DNA of 64,000 bases from Carboxylicivirga sp964602515 (lineage in GTDB: Bacteria > Bacteroidota > Bacteroidia > Bacteroidales > Marinilabiliaceae), in NCBI GenBank assembly GCA_964602515.1, contig CAZRRJ010000003.1, positions 310,001-374,000 of the forward strand. The letters run 5' to 3'. The notes below the pieces were generated by a model that was not told where the DNA came from, made no database searches, and worked only from the letters and a program-made list of their open reading frames with translations. The position numbers were made by a program, and so were the translations under genes. Shown in pieces: positions 16,233 to 26,082 of this stretch; the stretch's first letter is position 1, and each line of letters starts with the position of its first letter.

Positions 16233-17882
16233 TTATTTGTTTGTTTCATCTTCTAAACGAATAAAAAATAAAAAGACGGTTAATAATGAGCTTATAAATA
16301 CAAAATCGAGTTTAATAAGTTGCTGCAGGTTATTTAATAAATAGTCTTGACTAAAACGAGCTGACAGATGTTCGTTCTTCGTTGAAAATACACTTTTAAT
16401 AAAAGCCAGATTCTCTTTCTGACACATCCACGTTGCAACATCTTTATGGTTGCCCTTAAACCACAATGACCGGCCTGTTTTTTTATACATTTTTATATCT
16501 GCACGCCATACCAGTTCTTTTATCTTTTGTGTTAATCTGCTTTTATTTCCATTTAATCCCAACGGGCTTCGTTCAAACCGTATATTGGCAAACTTAACCA
16601 TTACATCACGTGCTGCTTCTTTGTACAGCATACGGTTCTGCCGCATATCAAATGGTAACTGAAGCGATAAATCAACCAAATCATTATGCAAAAGGGGGCT
16701 TCGGCTTTCCATTTTACCATAAAAATTGGTCCATGGCTCATTTTTATTTAACCTGCGTTGGCGACAATTAAAATCAAATGTATCGCAAATATCACCCAAG
16801 TCTTTTATTTTCAAACCATTCAATACTGCAAAAAATTCATCTTTCATTGTCTTAAAGCCAGATTTTTTACAAATGGCTTCTATTAATTTTTGGTCTGTGG
16901 CAATATAGGTATCAAAGCAATACGCATACTTCTCATCTTCATTTGCTTTCCAATACCTTTCGTACCGACCTGTTTTATCCATATAGGTAAAGGCATCTAA
17001 AAATGTTGATGCAAATCCATTAATGTTAACCTTTCCGTGCGAAATGTTTTTATATACATCAAAATACCACATGCTATATGAAGGCAACATAGGAGTATTT
17101 TCAATGTGTTGAGCAGCATATTGTGGCATAAAATTACCAGTGCTAATTTCTACATATTGGGCGTTTTGCTGATTTAATATTTTATTAATTTTTTTTGAAA
17201 TATGGATCGCATCTGCATTAACTTTTCCTGTATAGGTATATGCAGTAAACGGTTTACCCAGCTCTGCAGCATAGTGCATATTCCACCGGGAATCTAAGCC
17301 ACCCGAGTTTGCCAAAACGTATTCAGAATCCGGCTCATTAAAACTCTCTTCAACGCCTTTTTTTATGCCTTCAATCATTTGCTCTTTGGCTTCCTTACGA
17401 TTGATGATGCCAACAGCAGGCTGATGCCTCCAATAGCTGTCCGTTTTTTTTATGGTGTTGGTATTTAAATCAATGGTAATAAGACTTGCCGGCTTACAAA
17501 GTGTTATTTCCTTTAAATAGGTATTTTCCCAGTGCATATAGCCAAAGCTGAGCAGCTGTTGTATAGCGTTATCATTAATAGTATATGATGACAGATGCTG
17601 TACAGCTGTCCAGTATCTATCCGTTATAAGCCATTCTGTACCAAATTTAAGCAAGTACAGGTCAACCATTCCCAGGCGGTCGTTAAACACATATAGCTCT
17701 TTTTTTTCTTCGTTAATATAGTGGGCACAATAACTGCCATTAAAATGCTTTATCGCTTCTATTCCTTTACTTTTTATTTCCTTCGATACATGCGTTACAG
17801 CTTCTTCCTTGCTTTTACCAAACAGGTATCCACTAAACGATGTACCGGATAGGCTTTGAAGGTTTTTATAACTAATTATCAT
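16233..17882 (-). CDS. Asparagine-synthase-like amidotransferase without an N-terminal Cys
   Basis: The ATG at 17880-17882 (MIISYKNLQSLSG) overlaps the previous gene by 11 bases; a longer frame upstream is an overlap artefact. Residues 1-150 resemble the class II glutamine amidotransferase fold (FNGSYCAHYI, FNDRLGMVDLY), but the catalytic Cys expected just after the initiator Met is absent. Residues about 165-440 are the asparagine-synthase domain, with the ATP-binding LANSGGLDSR loop (SGGLDS 193-198) and a late ESRSPLLHNDLVDLSLQLP segment. Members in polysaccharide loci are thought to form amide bonds on sugars. Without Cys it may use ammonia or another amine (inference). Confidence 0.85.
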   Translation of the reverse strand: MIISYKNLQSLSGTSFSGYLFGKSKEEAVTHVSKEIKSKGIEAIKHFNGSYCAHYINEEKKELYVFNDRLGMVDLYLLKFGTEWLITDRYWTAVQHLSSYTINDNAIQQLLSFGYMHWENTYLKEITLCKPASLITIDLNTNTIKKTDSYWRHQPAVGIINRKEAKEQMIEGIKKGVEESFNEPDSEYVLANSGGLDSRWNMHYAAELGKPFTAYTYTGKVNADAIHISKKINKILNQQNAQYVEISTGNFMPQYAAQHIENTPMLPSYSMWYFDVYKNISHGKVNINGFASTFLDAFTYMDKTGRYERYWKANEDEKYAYCFDTYIATDQKLIEAICKKSGFKTMKDEFFAVLNGLKIKDLGDICDTFDFNCRQRRLNKNEPWTNFYGKMESRSPLLHNDLVDLSLQLPFDMRQNRMLYKEAARDVMVKFANIRFERSPLGLNGNKSRLTQKIKELVWRADIKMYKKTGRSLWFKGNHKDVATWMCQKENLAFIKSVFSTKNEHLSARFSQDYLLNNLQQLIKLDFVFISSLLTVFLFFIRLEDETNK

Positions 17883-19047
17883 ACAAATGGTATTTTGATG
17901 TTTTGCTGAGTTTATCCTGACAATAGTCCAGTACCTCATCAGTAAAACCATTAAATATGGGCCCCATAACATATTGCAAACCCTCAATTCCAATATCCGA
18001 AGTATTTGTTTCTATATGCATTACAGTACCATTACTGTTTACTGCCATATCAAATGCCAGTAAACGGTTATAATAATGTTTTTTTGCCAAATCTTTTGAA
18101 AGCTCATAGATTTCTTTTAAAAAAGGCGGCTTTTCCAGTTCTTTAAATGGTGGATTACCTTTTAGTTGATATACTTTCTTTCCTTTTCTACTCAAACCAT
18201 AATCATAAAACGTTCCATCAGGTTTTACACATAAGAAAAGCCCTCCACTTGAAATATTATCCACACGACTACCATAGGCTCCTATTCTTAAAAAACTATA
18301 TAATATATGAATGGTATTATCCAACACCGACCTGTAGGTAAGTACTCTAAAGGTATTAAGCGAACTTGCATTAAATGCTTTATAATACGGATGCTGATTG
18401 ACTTGCTGTTGAATAATAAAATCACGCTGATATTTTGCTTCAAGGTAGTTGAGTGTTAATACTTCGCCTCTACTGTTTTTAAAGACTCCGCCACTTGTAC
18501 GGTCAAACATTTCAATGCCTTTACCACCATGCAGTTCAATGGATTTTTTTGCCACCACGCCATTTGCTCCATCAAGTATTTTTTGCAAATCAATATCTGC
18601 TTGTTTAAGCGCTTCCTTTTTTGAATTATAATAAATGCCATTGATATTACGTACAAGGATTGTTGGTACATGTTCCGGTTTATTTATCCAGTCTATACGT
18701 GATTTATCCTCGTATGACAAGGCAAATTTCCGATTATTTAAAGCCGGTTCTATTACTGAAAAATAAATATCAGATGGTACAATGTTAATATCGAAATAAC
18801 CTGATATAGCCGCGGCATTTTTTACGTAAATATTTTCAGCAGGTGCACCAAATTTACTCCACTTATCATTATAAGCTTTTAACTCAGCGGGTGTAGGATG
18901 GTATTTTCGCTTATGCTTAGGTAGTTCAAATTGCTTAGCCAGCATTGCATTACTTAATGCCAGGTGATGATAACGGCTAAATTTGAATATCTTTCGTGTA
19001 AATGCCGTTACAAGTCTAAAAAAATGATACTTAACTTTCATAGACAT
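17872..19047 (-). CDS. Sugar-transfer-associated ATP-grasp protein (copy 1)
   Basis: This 391-residue protein matches the ATP-grasp family found with polysaccharide glycosyltransferases (ATPgrasp_ST type). Visible elements are VVAKKSIELHGGKGIEMFD, a nucleotide-binding Lys and Gly-rich loop; then FIIQQQVNQHPYYKAFN, SLNTFRVLTYRS, SSGGLFLCVKPDG and, near the end, LLAFDMAVNSNG plus HIETNTSDIG, with metal-binding Glu and Asn. ATP-grasp enzymes ligate a carboxylate to an amine or thiol through an acyl phosphate. The likely role is attaching an amino or carboxylic acid to a sugar of the exopolysaccharide. It is paralogous to the next upstream gene. Confidence 0.87.
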   Translation of the reverse strand: MSMKVKYHFFRLVTAFTRKIFKFSRYHHLALSNAMLAKQFELPKHKRKYHPTPAELKAYNDKWSKFGAPAENIYVKNAAAISGYFDINIVPSDIYFSVIEPALNNRKFALSYEDKSRIDWINKPEHVPTILVRNINGIYYNSKKEALKQADIDLQKILDGANGVVAKKSIELHGGKGIEMFDRTSGGVFKNSRGEVLTLNYLEAKYQRDFIIQQQVNQHPYYKAFNASSLNTFRVLTYRSVLDNTIHILYSFLRIGAYGSRVDNISSGGLFLCVKPDGTFYDYGLSRKGKKVYQLKGNPPFKELEKPPFLKEIYELSKDLAKKHYYNRLLAFDMAVNSNGTVMHIETNTSDIGIEGLQYVMGPIFNGFTDEVLDYCQDKLSKTSKYHLYDN

Positions 19048-19069
19048 TCTATTGAAAAATAATTAATAA

Positions 19070-20194
19070 TTAACTTTTTACCCTTTCACAATAGTTTATT
19101 ATCTCATCGGTATAACGATGAAATAAAGCACCATTAGCTTGTTGTATATTATCTATTCCTAAATCCCAGGTGTTAACCTCAATAATTTTTACTTTGTTAT
19201 CGTTGGTAAATGACATGTCGAAACCCAATACACGTGCATGGTAATGTTTTTTAGCTGCTTGTACAACAGCTTCCCATATATCACTTATGCCAACTACTTT
19301 ACCCTGCTGGCTAAGAATTATACCATTAAATTCTTTAGCTATTACGCCCTTGTTGTTTATACCAAAGTCTCGCAAATAACCATCTTCTGATATGCCAATA
19401 GCGTATCCTCCAAACTTTCTGTTATCAACATAACTTCCGGGCACACCAATTCTGAGTGTTGAATTAAGAATCCGAATCTCATTATCTACCACTGACTTAT
19501 AAGTCATTACCCGCATTGTATTTAATGATGACTTATTAAATTTTGAAAAAAATTCATGCTGATTAATATACTCCTGAACAACAAAGTTGGATGTAAATTT
19601 ACTTACCAGGTAGTCCGTATGTAGTACCTGCCCTTCATCGGTATAAAATCCTTTATCTTTTCTTTTAAAAACTAATAAGCCCCTTCCTCCATGCGATTCA
19701 ACCGACTGTTTTACAATAAGTTTATCATAACCTTCCAGGTATTTTAATAAATCTATTTCTGAAGGTTCAATAACCTTATCGCCAATGAAGAATACACCAT
19801 GAATATTTCTTAAGAATATGACTGGTGATTTATCTCCATACATCCAATCCAGTTGCGATTTATCTTCTAAGCCCATGGCGTACGGTATATTATTTAATTT
19901 TGGCTCTATAATAGAATAATAAATGTTTGAGGGTACAACATTATAATCTATTTTCCCCGTTATATTGGCAATATTACTCATATAAATTTCATCGGTATAT
20001 GGCGAAATACGATTCCACTTATGCTTATAGGTCTTAACTTGTTCTTTTGAAATATGAATAAGACATTTCTGCTTTTTACTAAATTGTAAGGCCTTTTTCC
20101 TACACTCACTTTCAACATAGATACGTCTTAATTTTTTATCCAGTTTGCTGGAAATACGACACATTAAGCTTACTATAGTATATACCAGTTTCAT
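19070..20194 (-). CDS. Sugar-transfer-associated ATP-grasp protein (copy 2)
   Basis: The 374-residue protein shares every landmark of the neighbouring copy: LIVKQSVESHGGRGLLVF, FVVQEYINQHEFFSKFN, SLNTMRVMTYKS, GGYAIGISEDG and VLGFDMSFTNDN plus IIEVNTWDLGIDNIQ. The two are clearly diverged duplicates, not recent copies. Both lack signal peptides and should act in the cytoplasm before export. The upstream gene ends 5 nt away, so they are co-translated with the GT2. Different substrate preference of the two copies is likely but not visible here. Confidence 0.87.
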   Translation of the reverse strand: MKLVYTIVSLMCRISSKLDKKLRRIYVESECRKKALQFSKKQKCLIHISKEQVKTYKHKWNRISPYTDEIYMSNIANITGKIDYNVVPSNIYYSIIEPKLNNIPYAMGLEDKSQLDWMYGDKSPVIFLRNIHGVFFIGDKVIEPSEIDLLKYLEGYDKLIVKQSVESHGGRGLLVFKRKDKGFYTDEGQVLHTDYLVSKFTSNFVVQEYINQHEFFSKFNKSSLNTMRVMTYKSVVDNEIRILNSTLRIGVPGSYVDNRKFGGYAIGISEDGYLRDFGINNKGVIAKEFNGIILSQQGKVVGISDIWEAVVQAAKKHYHARVLGFDMSFTNDNKVKIIEVNTWDLGIDNIQQANGALFHRYTDEIINYCERVKS

Positions 20195-20199
20195 AACTC

Positions 20200-21036
20200 T
20201 TACTCCCCGTTAATTACCCGATGAATGTTATCAATCTCAAGGCGACGCTTTTTGGTTGATTTCTCATATACTAATCTAAACTGATGATACATAAATAGTA
20301 ATTTTCGAACTTTTGGAATCCTATTCCACCCTTTAGAATACAGTTTCTTAAAGCGTTCAATTTCATTGTTTGCCCTGTTTGATTTCTTATTGGGGCCAAA
20401 TACCTCAACCGATTTTGACAGATCATGTTCGCGATATGCGCCTATAAAGAATGGGATATGTACAAAGCTGGTGTACTTAAAAAAACGACACCACAGGTCG
20501 GCATCCATTGTGTAATGTAAATCATTATTCAGGCCTCCAACCTTTTCGTAAATCTCCTTGGTAAAGAATGTTGTTTCCTGCGGAATTTTCAGATATAATT
20601 TTGATTCCCATAATTTAAAACTTGCACCTTCATTTATTCCCAGTATGTTATCATTTCTGTCTACAATTATTCTGTCGCCATAAAACACATGTTTATCCGG
20701 CTGTTCAGAATAATAGTGTGCCATAATTTTAAGTGCCCCGGGGTATAACACATCATCTGAGTTTAACCAGTTTAGCAAAACACCCGTTGCCCTGTTAAAA
20801 CCCTTATTTATAGCATGGCTTTGTCCATTGTCCGGCTCACTAATCCAATAACTTAAATGCGATTCGTATTTTTTTATAATTTCAACACTATTGTCTGTTG
20901 AGCCTCCATCAATAATGATATATTCAAGATTTGGATAAGCCTGATTAATGACTGAAAGAATGGTTCGTTCTAAAAATTCAGCCTGGTTATAAGATGGTGT
21001 TACGATTGTTATTTTAGGGTATTGATTTTCCTTCAC
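20200..21036 (-). CDS. GT2 family glycosyltransferase
   Basis: The 278-residue protein is a classical GT-A fold enzyme: ITIVTPSYNQAEFLERTILSV at the N-terminus, then YIIIDGGSTDNS (nucleotide-sugar binding), a WLNSDDVLYPGA metal-binding DxD-like segment near residues 89-100, and DADLWCRFF later. Family GT2 inverting enzymes add sugars to lipid-linked intermediates on the cytoplasmic face. No membrane helix is present. The donor sugar cannot be read from the sequence. Confidence 0.9.
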   Translation of the reverse strand: MKENQYPKITIVTPSYNQAEFLERTILSVINQAYPNLEYIIIDGGSTDNSVEIIKKYESHLSYWISEPDNGQSHAINKGFNRATGVLLNWLNSDDVLYPGALKIMAHYYSEQPDKHVFYGDRIIVDRNDNILGINEGASFKLWESKLYLKIPQETTFFTKEIYEKVGGLNNDLHYTMDADLWCRFFKYTSFVHIPFFIGAYREHDLSKSVEVFGPNKKSNRANNEIERFKKLYSKGWNRIPKVRKLLFMYHQFRLVYEKSTKKRRLEIDNIHRVINGE

Positions 21037-21127
21037 AGCGATGAGACTTAAGGTTAATATACTTTTTCTTATCTGATAAGTTATAACTATTTATTTATAA
21101 AGTAAAATACTATCAACTCTTTAATTA

Positions 21128-22495
21128 TTATTTATCCCATATTCCCCTGGCTTTTCCTTTTACTATTTTATAATACTGAATTGGATAAAGTACTGCGCCT
21201 ACTACAAGGCATAAAGTGGTTGCTAAAATAACGCCTTTCATACCCATACTCTGAGCCAGTGCTACTGATAAGGGAATATTAATAACACTTACCATAAGCG
21301 AAATCCATAGCTGTAGCTTTATCTTTCCTACGCCATTTATAAAGTATACAAATACATTTATCCATGCCCGTACAATAACATATAAAGCCATTAATAAAGA
21401 CAGCTCCCATGGTATTTGTACTTTGTTGCCTAACCATATTTTATATACCCATGGCGATACAATGTACATAACAATAAGAACAAGAACCACAAATGATAGT
21501 AACTTAAGTAATTTGCGTATTGATGATTTTACCCAACTAATTTCACCACGGGAGAAGGCATCTGTAAATGCCGACCAAAAGGGAACAAGTATTATTGAAA
21601 AACCCATTTCAACTATACCAAAATACTTGCGAGCCGCACTATAGGGCACTACATCCTCTGGCCCTAAAACTCTTGTTATTATCATATTATCAGTTGCAAA
21701 CATGATAATTACTGAAGTTTGAATAATAAAAAACTTAATACCAAGGTTAGCCAGACCTTTCAGCAAGCGTTTGTCAACATATTTAAATGAAGGACGTATA
21801 CCTTTATATCCGCGTTGATAATAATAGATTGAGAATATGATTAATATTACAACTGGTAAAGCACCATGTATAGCAACAACATACAATAAAGATGGTTGAG
21901 TGAATTTTATAAGGAATAGAATAGCTATAAAAAATAGTACGCTCGACAAAAAATCAATAAAGTCACTGTATGCTGGCTTTTGGTCTGCTTCAAACACAGT
22001 ACGTAGCAAACGCAATACAAACTTAAGGCAGAAAAAGCCTACAAATACGATTAATGACGATTTAAGTACGGTTGAATCTACACTTTCAATATTGAAAATA
22101 CTATTCCAATCAACAAGTAATATAACAGGTATTAGTACTATAAACAGTCCTAATGCAATCAGAGAAATAACAAAGTAAGTGCTACTCACATATTTCTTTG
22201 AGCTTTCTATATCATGGAGTGCTAAACTTTCAGCCAGTTTATTACGTAAGCCGTTTCCCAGCCCTATATTAAAGAAACTAAGCCAGCCGGTAAATGAGCC
22301 TATTGTTAACCAAACGCCATACCACATATTACCCAAATAGGTAAGGGTTAGCGGAAAGCGTATATAACCTATTATCAGGCCAATTCCTTTTAGTAAGAAA
22401 GATATAGCAATATTTTTCTTAAGGCGTACAAAGCGTGAATCTCCTTTATTTATCAGATTCCTGACTAATGTTATTATTGGATTGAGTAATCTCAT
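21128..22495 (-). CDS. Wzx-like polysaccharide flippase
   Basis: The product is about 455 residues of mostly hydrophobic sequence with 12 or so predicted helices, typical of the MATE/PST superfamily flippases. It shows KKNIAISFLLKGIGLIIGY at the first helix and a GNGLRNKLAE loop after the second. It should move the undecaprenyl-linked repeat unit across the inner membrane. I take the ATG at 22493-22495 (MRLLNPIITL); ten more codons are open upstream. Either start overlaps the end of the polymerase gene by at least 50 bases, so translation is probably coupled. Confidence 0.85.
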   Translation of the reverse strand: MRLLNPIITLVRNLINKGDSRFVRLKKNIAISFLLKGIGLIIGYIRFPLTLTYLGNMWYGVWLTIGSFTGWLSFFNIGLGNGLRNKLAESLALHDIESSKKYVSSTYFVISLIALGLFIVLIPVILLVDWNSIFNIESVDSTVLKSSLIVFVGFFCLKFVLRLLRTVFEADQKPAYSDFIDFLSSVLFFIAILFLIKFTQPSLLYVVAIHGALPVVILIIFSIYYYQRGYKGIRPSFKYVDKRLLKGLANLGIKFFIIQTSVIIMFATDNMIITRVLGPEDVVPYSAARKYFGIVEMGFSIILVPFWSAFTDAFSRGEISWVKSSIRKLLKLLSFVVLVLIVMYIVSPWVYKIWLGNKVQIPWELSLLMALYVIVRAWINVFVYFINGVGKIKLQLWISLMVSVINIPLSVALAQSMGMKGVILATTLCLVVGAVLYPIQYYKIVKGKARGIWDK

Positions 22496-23717
22496 CTTGC
22501 CATTTTGTAAAATAATATCTGTCAAATAAAAATGCCATCATCAGACCTAAGGAAAACACCTGATAATACACTTGGGTTACATTTGCCCATAAAAACACCA
22601 GTATGGCAGCAAAACTCCCCCAAAACTGTGTACGCACAGCCGTACGGTAAAAGCGTTTGGCAATCATAAACCAGAACGAAAAGGTTATAGCACTGCCTAT
22701 TATTCCATAGGAGTATAAATGCGAAAGGTATCCAACGTGTATCTGTGAACTTCTTCCTCCAATAGCCACTGCCACTTCTTCGGCCAAATGTACTCCGGAA
22801 CCAAACCAGGGATGCCGGACAAAGAATTTCTTAAATATTTCAAAAGCAAGTAAGCGTGTTGAAGCTGAGTTGGATAATAAACGCTCTCGGACATAGGATT
22901 CCAGATTAAATCCCATTAACTCCAGTATACCAACAAATAATAATCCGCCCAGAATAGTAAAAAAAGTAATCCATAAAAATGTTCGCAACTTGCTTTTACC
23001 AATTATCAACAGTGGTAAAAAAGTGATGAAATAGCCCAGTTGCGCGTATCGGTAGTTATTTGCAAAGGGTACAATAAAACCCAGGAAAAGCAACAGGTAA
23101 GGTACTTTTTTCTTTTCTAATGTAAAGTAAGCAATTACAATAGCTACAAGAGGCAGGTACGATATAGTTTCTTCTAAATTACCCAGGTAACCAAAAATTG
23201 AAACACGCCGTATCTCAAAATCGTTATACATTGCCCCCATCATACGTGTATAAGCAATTACTTTTTCCGGTGTAAAAAAGAATGGATCGTGTACCACCTG
23301 TATAAAAGAAACAACTGATGCAACAAGCATTGTTCCTATAAATACTTTAATTAATAAACGTACCAGATCTTTTGATACTTTAAAATTATCAATTACATAT
23401 ATAAATGCTGCAATATGCAGGTAAGGGTTAACAAAGAAATCAAAAACGAAGCCCTTACGTTCTAATGTGCGTTGCATTAAAATAATATCCCAGGCCAGGT
23501 TATATAAGTAAACTCCTAAAGCAAAGAACAATATTATATCTAGTTTTGAGCGACTAAAACCATTTCGAATCAACAATAAAATTGCCAGCAAAAGCATTGT
23601 TGCTCCATATAATTTAAAGAATCCCTGATCAACAGTTTCATAATCAAGAAAACATATTATTGGAGCTATAGCTAAAGTAATAAAGTACAAATTTACCAGG
23701 TTTGATATTCGAAACAT
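22446..23717 (-). CDS. O-antigen ligase / Wzy-like polymerase
   Basis: The 423-residue protein has about ten to twelve membrane helices and a large periplasmic loop in the second half containing RERLLSNSASTRLLAFE, then RHPWFGSGVHLAEE. That R...SGxR/H-type loop is typical of the O-antigen ligase/Wzy superfamily (Wzy_C). It sits between the tyrosine kinase and the flippase, so it most likely polymerises repeat units in a Wzx/Wzy-type pathway. The next upstream gene ends six nucleotides away. Confidence 0.85.
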   Translation of the reverse strand: MFRISNLVNLYFITLAIAPIICFLDYETVDQGFFKLYGATMLLLAILLLIRNGFSRSKLDIILFFALGVYLYNLAWDIILMQRTLERKGFVFDFFVNPYLHIAAFIYVIDNFKVSKDLVRLLIKVFIGTMLVASVVSFIQVVHDPFFFTPEKVIAYTRMMGAMYNDFEIRRVSIFGYLGNLEETISYLPLVAIVIAYFTLEKKKVPYLLLFLGFIVPFANNYRYAQLGYFITFLPLLIIGKSKLRTFLWITFFTILGGLLFVGILELMGFNLESYVRERLLSNSASTRLLAFEIFKKFFVRHPWFGSGVHLAEEVAVAIGGRSSQIHVGYLSHLYSYGIIGSAITFSFWFMIAKRFYRTAVRTQFWGSFAAILVFLWANVTQVYYQVFSLGLMMAFLFDRYYFTKWQDEITQSNNNISQESDK

Positions 23718-23723
23718 ACATCC

Positions 23724-26078
23724 CTATTTTTTTTGCTTCGTATAGTAGCTTGAATAATTATAGTACTTATTACGGGATAGTTTAGCCCCGTTAAGTAAAA
23801 CGGTAACTTTTTTTCCCAGCGAGTCTTCTAATTCTCTCAATACCTCTTTAAATTCATTCTTTAAAGTATAATTAAGACGCATTACCATCAGTACCAAATC
23901 AGCCATCCGCCCAAGTGCTAAACTTTCGGCTGTTACACTAACAGGGCCTGCATCAACAATAATATAATCATACTTTTTCTGTAGTTCACTAAGTAGTTCC
24001 CTACTTTCATCCGAATCCACTAATTCTGAAGGATTAGGAGGTAAAGGACCTGCTGAAATATAATGGATGTTTTTATTATTTGGTTTTTCAATGATTTCAT
24101 CCAGCGTAACCTGACCTGATAAATACTTAGAGATACCATTTTCATTTTGCCCAAAATAATTATGACTCAAATCTCCTTTTCTTAAATCATAATCCAACAT
24201 AACTGTTTTCTTTCCCAAAGCAGCCAAAGAGTGAGCCAAATTAAAGGAACAAAAAGATTTCCCTTCACCCGGCATTGTTGAAGTAAATACAATTATTCGA
24301 CCCTTATTATTATGTGGCCAAGCCCAAAAACCTAAGTTAGTGCGCAGTTTTCTAAAAGATTCGACCGTAATTATACTTTCTTTTTCATTTTTAAACAGGT
24401 GTTTCTGTCCATTTGAATTAAAATAAATCTGGCCTAATACAGGTATATCAAAATTGAACCTGAAATCTTCTATATCACTAATCCTTTCAAAATAAGACTC
24501 ATGTATTAACACATAAATAGTAGACAACAGTAAGCTTAAAAATATAAGTAAAACATAATTACGAACCGTTTTAGGTGCTTCTCTTCCCTCGTATGCCGGG
24601 TAATCAATAATTTCATAATCCGGTAAATTTGATGCTTTTGCAATTTGAGCTTCCGAGCGTTTTTGGATTAGAAATGTATAGATCGCATCATTCAGACGGA
24701 AATTTCTTTCAAATGTTGTCAGGTTACGCTGTGTTTCAGGTAAGCGATTCAATTCAGCGTTTAACCCATCCATTTTTTGTTGCAATTGCTGAAGAGCTAG
24801 CTGTGAAGCATCCAGCTCATATTGTAAATTAACCAGTATGGTATTTTTTAAGTTCGATATCTGAAAACTCAGCTCTCTCAGCTGTGGGCTTTTACCTTGC
24901 TTATTTTCCACCAGGTGATTCTGTCGCCCTACCAAAGAAATATATTCATTCAACAAATCATTTAATACCTGGTTATTTAAACCTGACATTACCGTTATTG
25001 AGTGTGCCGAAAAATCTTCATCTTTATTAAAGTTATCATTTAGAAACTTCAAATTGTTAACGTGAGCTTCCATCTGATCCTTTTCTACGCCCATCAATCG
25101 AAGGTTTTCATATATCTGACCTGCTTTAAGATTAACATCCACAACCTGCCGGCTGGTTCTGAAATCCTGCAACGATTGCTCAGCAATACTTAATGAGTCG
25201 AAAACTTCATTTAATTGTTCATCAATAAAATCAATGGTTGAATAAGCAAAGTGATTTTTTCTTTGCAGATCATGTTCTATAATGGTTTCCACATATTTAT
25301 CAAGAAAATCTTTGCCCAAACGATAATTATTGGCTTTCAAACTCACATTAACAGCCGTTGCATCCAGTTGCGCAGCTTCTATTAAAAGATTATCACGATA
25401 ATCGTTTATCAACTGGCGATTACTTCTTATTATAAACGAATAACTTTCTTTTACTATCTCTTTAATGTTAATACCTTGTTTCAAAAGAACCGTAAAATTG
25501 AAATTTTCATTTCTTACCGGTTCGCCAAAACGATACGTGTGCTTAAATTCCCAATCAAGAATATCCTGTTCGTTAATGCCACTAAGAAAATTATGCAGTG
25601 TAGCTTCTTCAACATCTATTTTTATGGAATACAATTCTTCCGATAATATATCAATCTCAAATTCAACTCCTGATAACTGTAAGTAGTTTTTATCCAAAAC
25701 CACTTCAAAAGGCGACGAAGTATAAAGGTTTTCATTATACAATAGCCGTTTCTTATAGTAAAGAACACTTATATTGAGCTTATTGATAACCTTCTCTAAC
25801 AAAGGCCTTGCATTTAAGGAAATTAAACTATTCTGAAATGTATTTCTACCACTGAATAATTCAGAGCCGGGTAAAAACGAAGAAGGGTCTATTGAGCCTC
25901 GGCTATTTTCATGCACAACAATTTTAGCACCAATATTTACCATTGGCTCAGAATACCTGTTGTATACAAAACCTACCAATACTGCAAATATCAAGGAAAA
26001 CAAGTATAATACCCAATACTTACTTAACTTATGAATAATGCTTTTTAAATCATTTGTTTGATCATTTTCAAAAGCCAT
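23724..26078 (-). CDS. Wzc-like chain-length regulator and BY-type tyrosine autokinase
   Basis: The 784-residue protein has a first membrane helix at about 20-40, a long periplasmic Wzz-like domain with coiled coil (about 285-460), a PxxP-like second helix region at about 505-525 and a cytoplasmic kinase. Kinase motifs are Walker A STMPGEGKS (600-608), Walker A' TVMLDYDLRKG (625-635) and Walker B YDYIIVDAGP (703-712). A C-terminal tyrosine cluster (Y772, Y773, Y775, Y778, Y779) provides autophosphorylation sites. It partners with the export lipoprotein encoded just upstream to control polymer length and export. Kinase and Wzz parts are fused, as is usual in Bacteroidota. Confidence 0.93.
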   Translation of the reverse strand: MAFENDQTNDLKSIIHKLSKYWVLYLFSLIFAVLVGFVYNRYSEPMVNIGAKIVVHENSRGSIDPSSFLPGSELFSGRNTFQNSLISLNARPLLEKVINKLNISVLYYKKRLLYNENLYTSSPFEVVLDKNYLQLSGVEFEIDILSEELYSIKIDVEEATLHNFLSGINEQDILDWEFKHTYRFGEPVRNENFNFTVLLKQGINIKEIVKESYSFIIRSNRQLINDYRDNLLIEAAQLDATAVNVSLKANNYRLGKDFLDKYVETIIEHDLQRKNHFAYSTIDFIDEQLNEVFDSLSIAEQSLQDFRTSRQVVDVNLKAGQIYENLRLMGVEKDQMEAHVNNLKFLNDNFNKDEDFSAHSITVMSGLNNQVLNDLLNEYISLVGRQNHLVENKQGKSPQLRELSFQISNLKNTILVNLQYELDASQLALQQLQQKMDGLNAELNRLPETQRNLTTFERNFRLNDAIYTFLIQKRSEAQIAKASNLPDYEIIDYPAYEGREAPKTVRNYVLLIFLSLLLSTIYVLIHESYFERISDIEDFRFNFDIPVLGQIYFNSNGQKHLFKNEKESIITVESFRKLRTNLGFWAWPHNNKGRIIVFTSTMPGEGKSFCSFNLAHSLAALGKKTVMLDYDLRKGDLSHNYFGQNENGISKYLSGQVTLDEIIEKPNNKNIHYISAGPLPPNPSELVDSDESRELLSELQKKYDYIIVDAGPVSVTAESLALGRMADLVLMVMRLNYTLKNEFKEVLRELEDSLGKKVTVLLNGAKLSRNKYYNYSSYYTKQKK

Positions 26079-26082
26079 TGTC

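Noticed and set aside
17883..17993. Longer N-terminus of the asparagine-synthase-like gene
   Set aside because: The extra 37 codons overlap the ATP-grasp gene in another frame and lack family resemblance.
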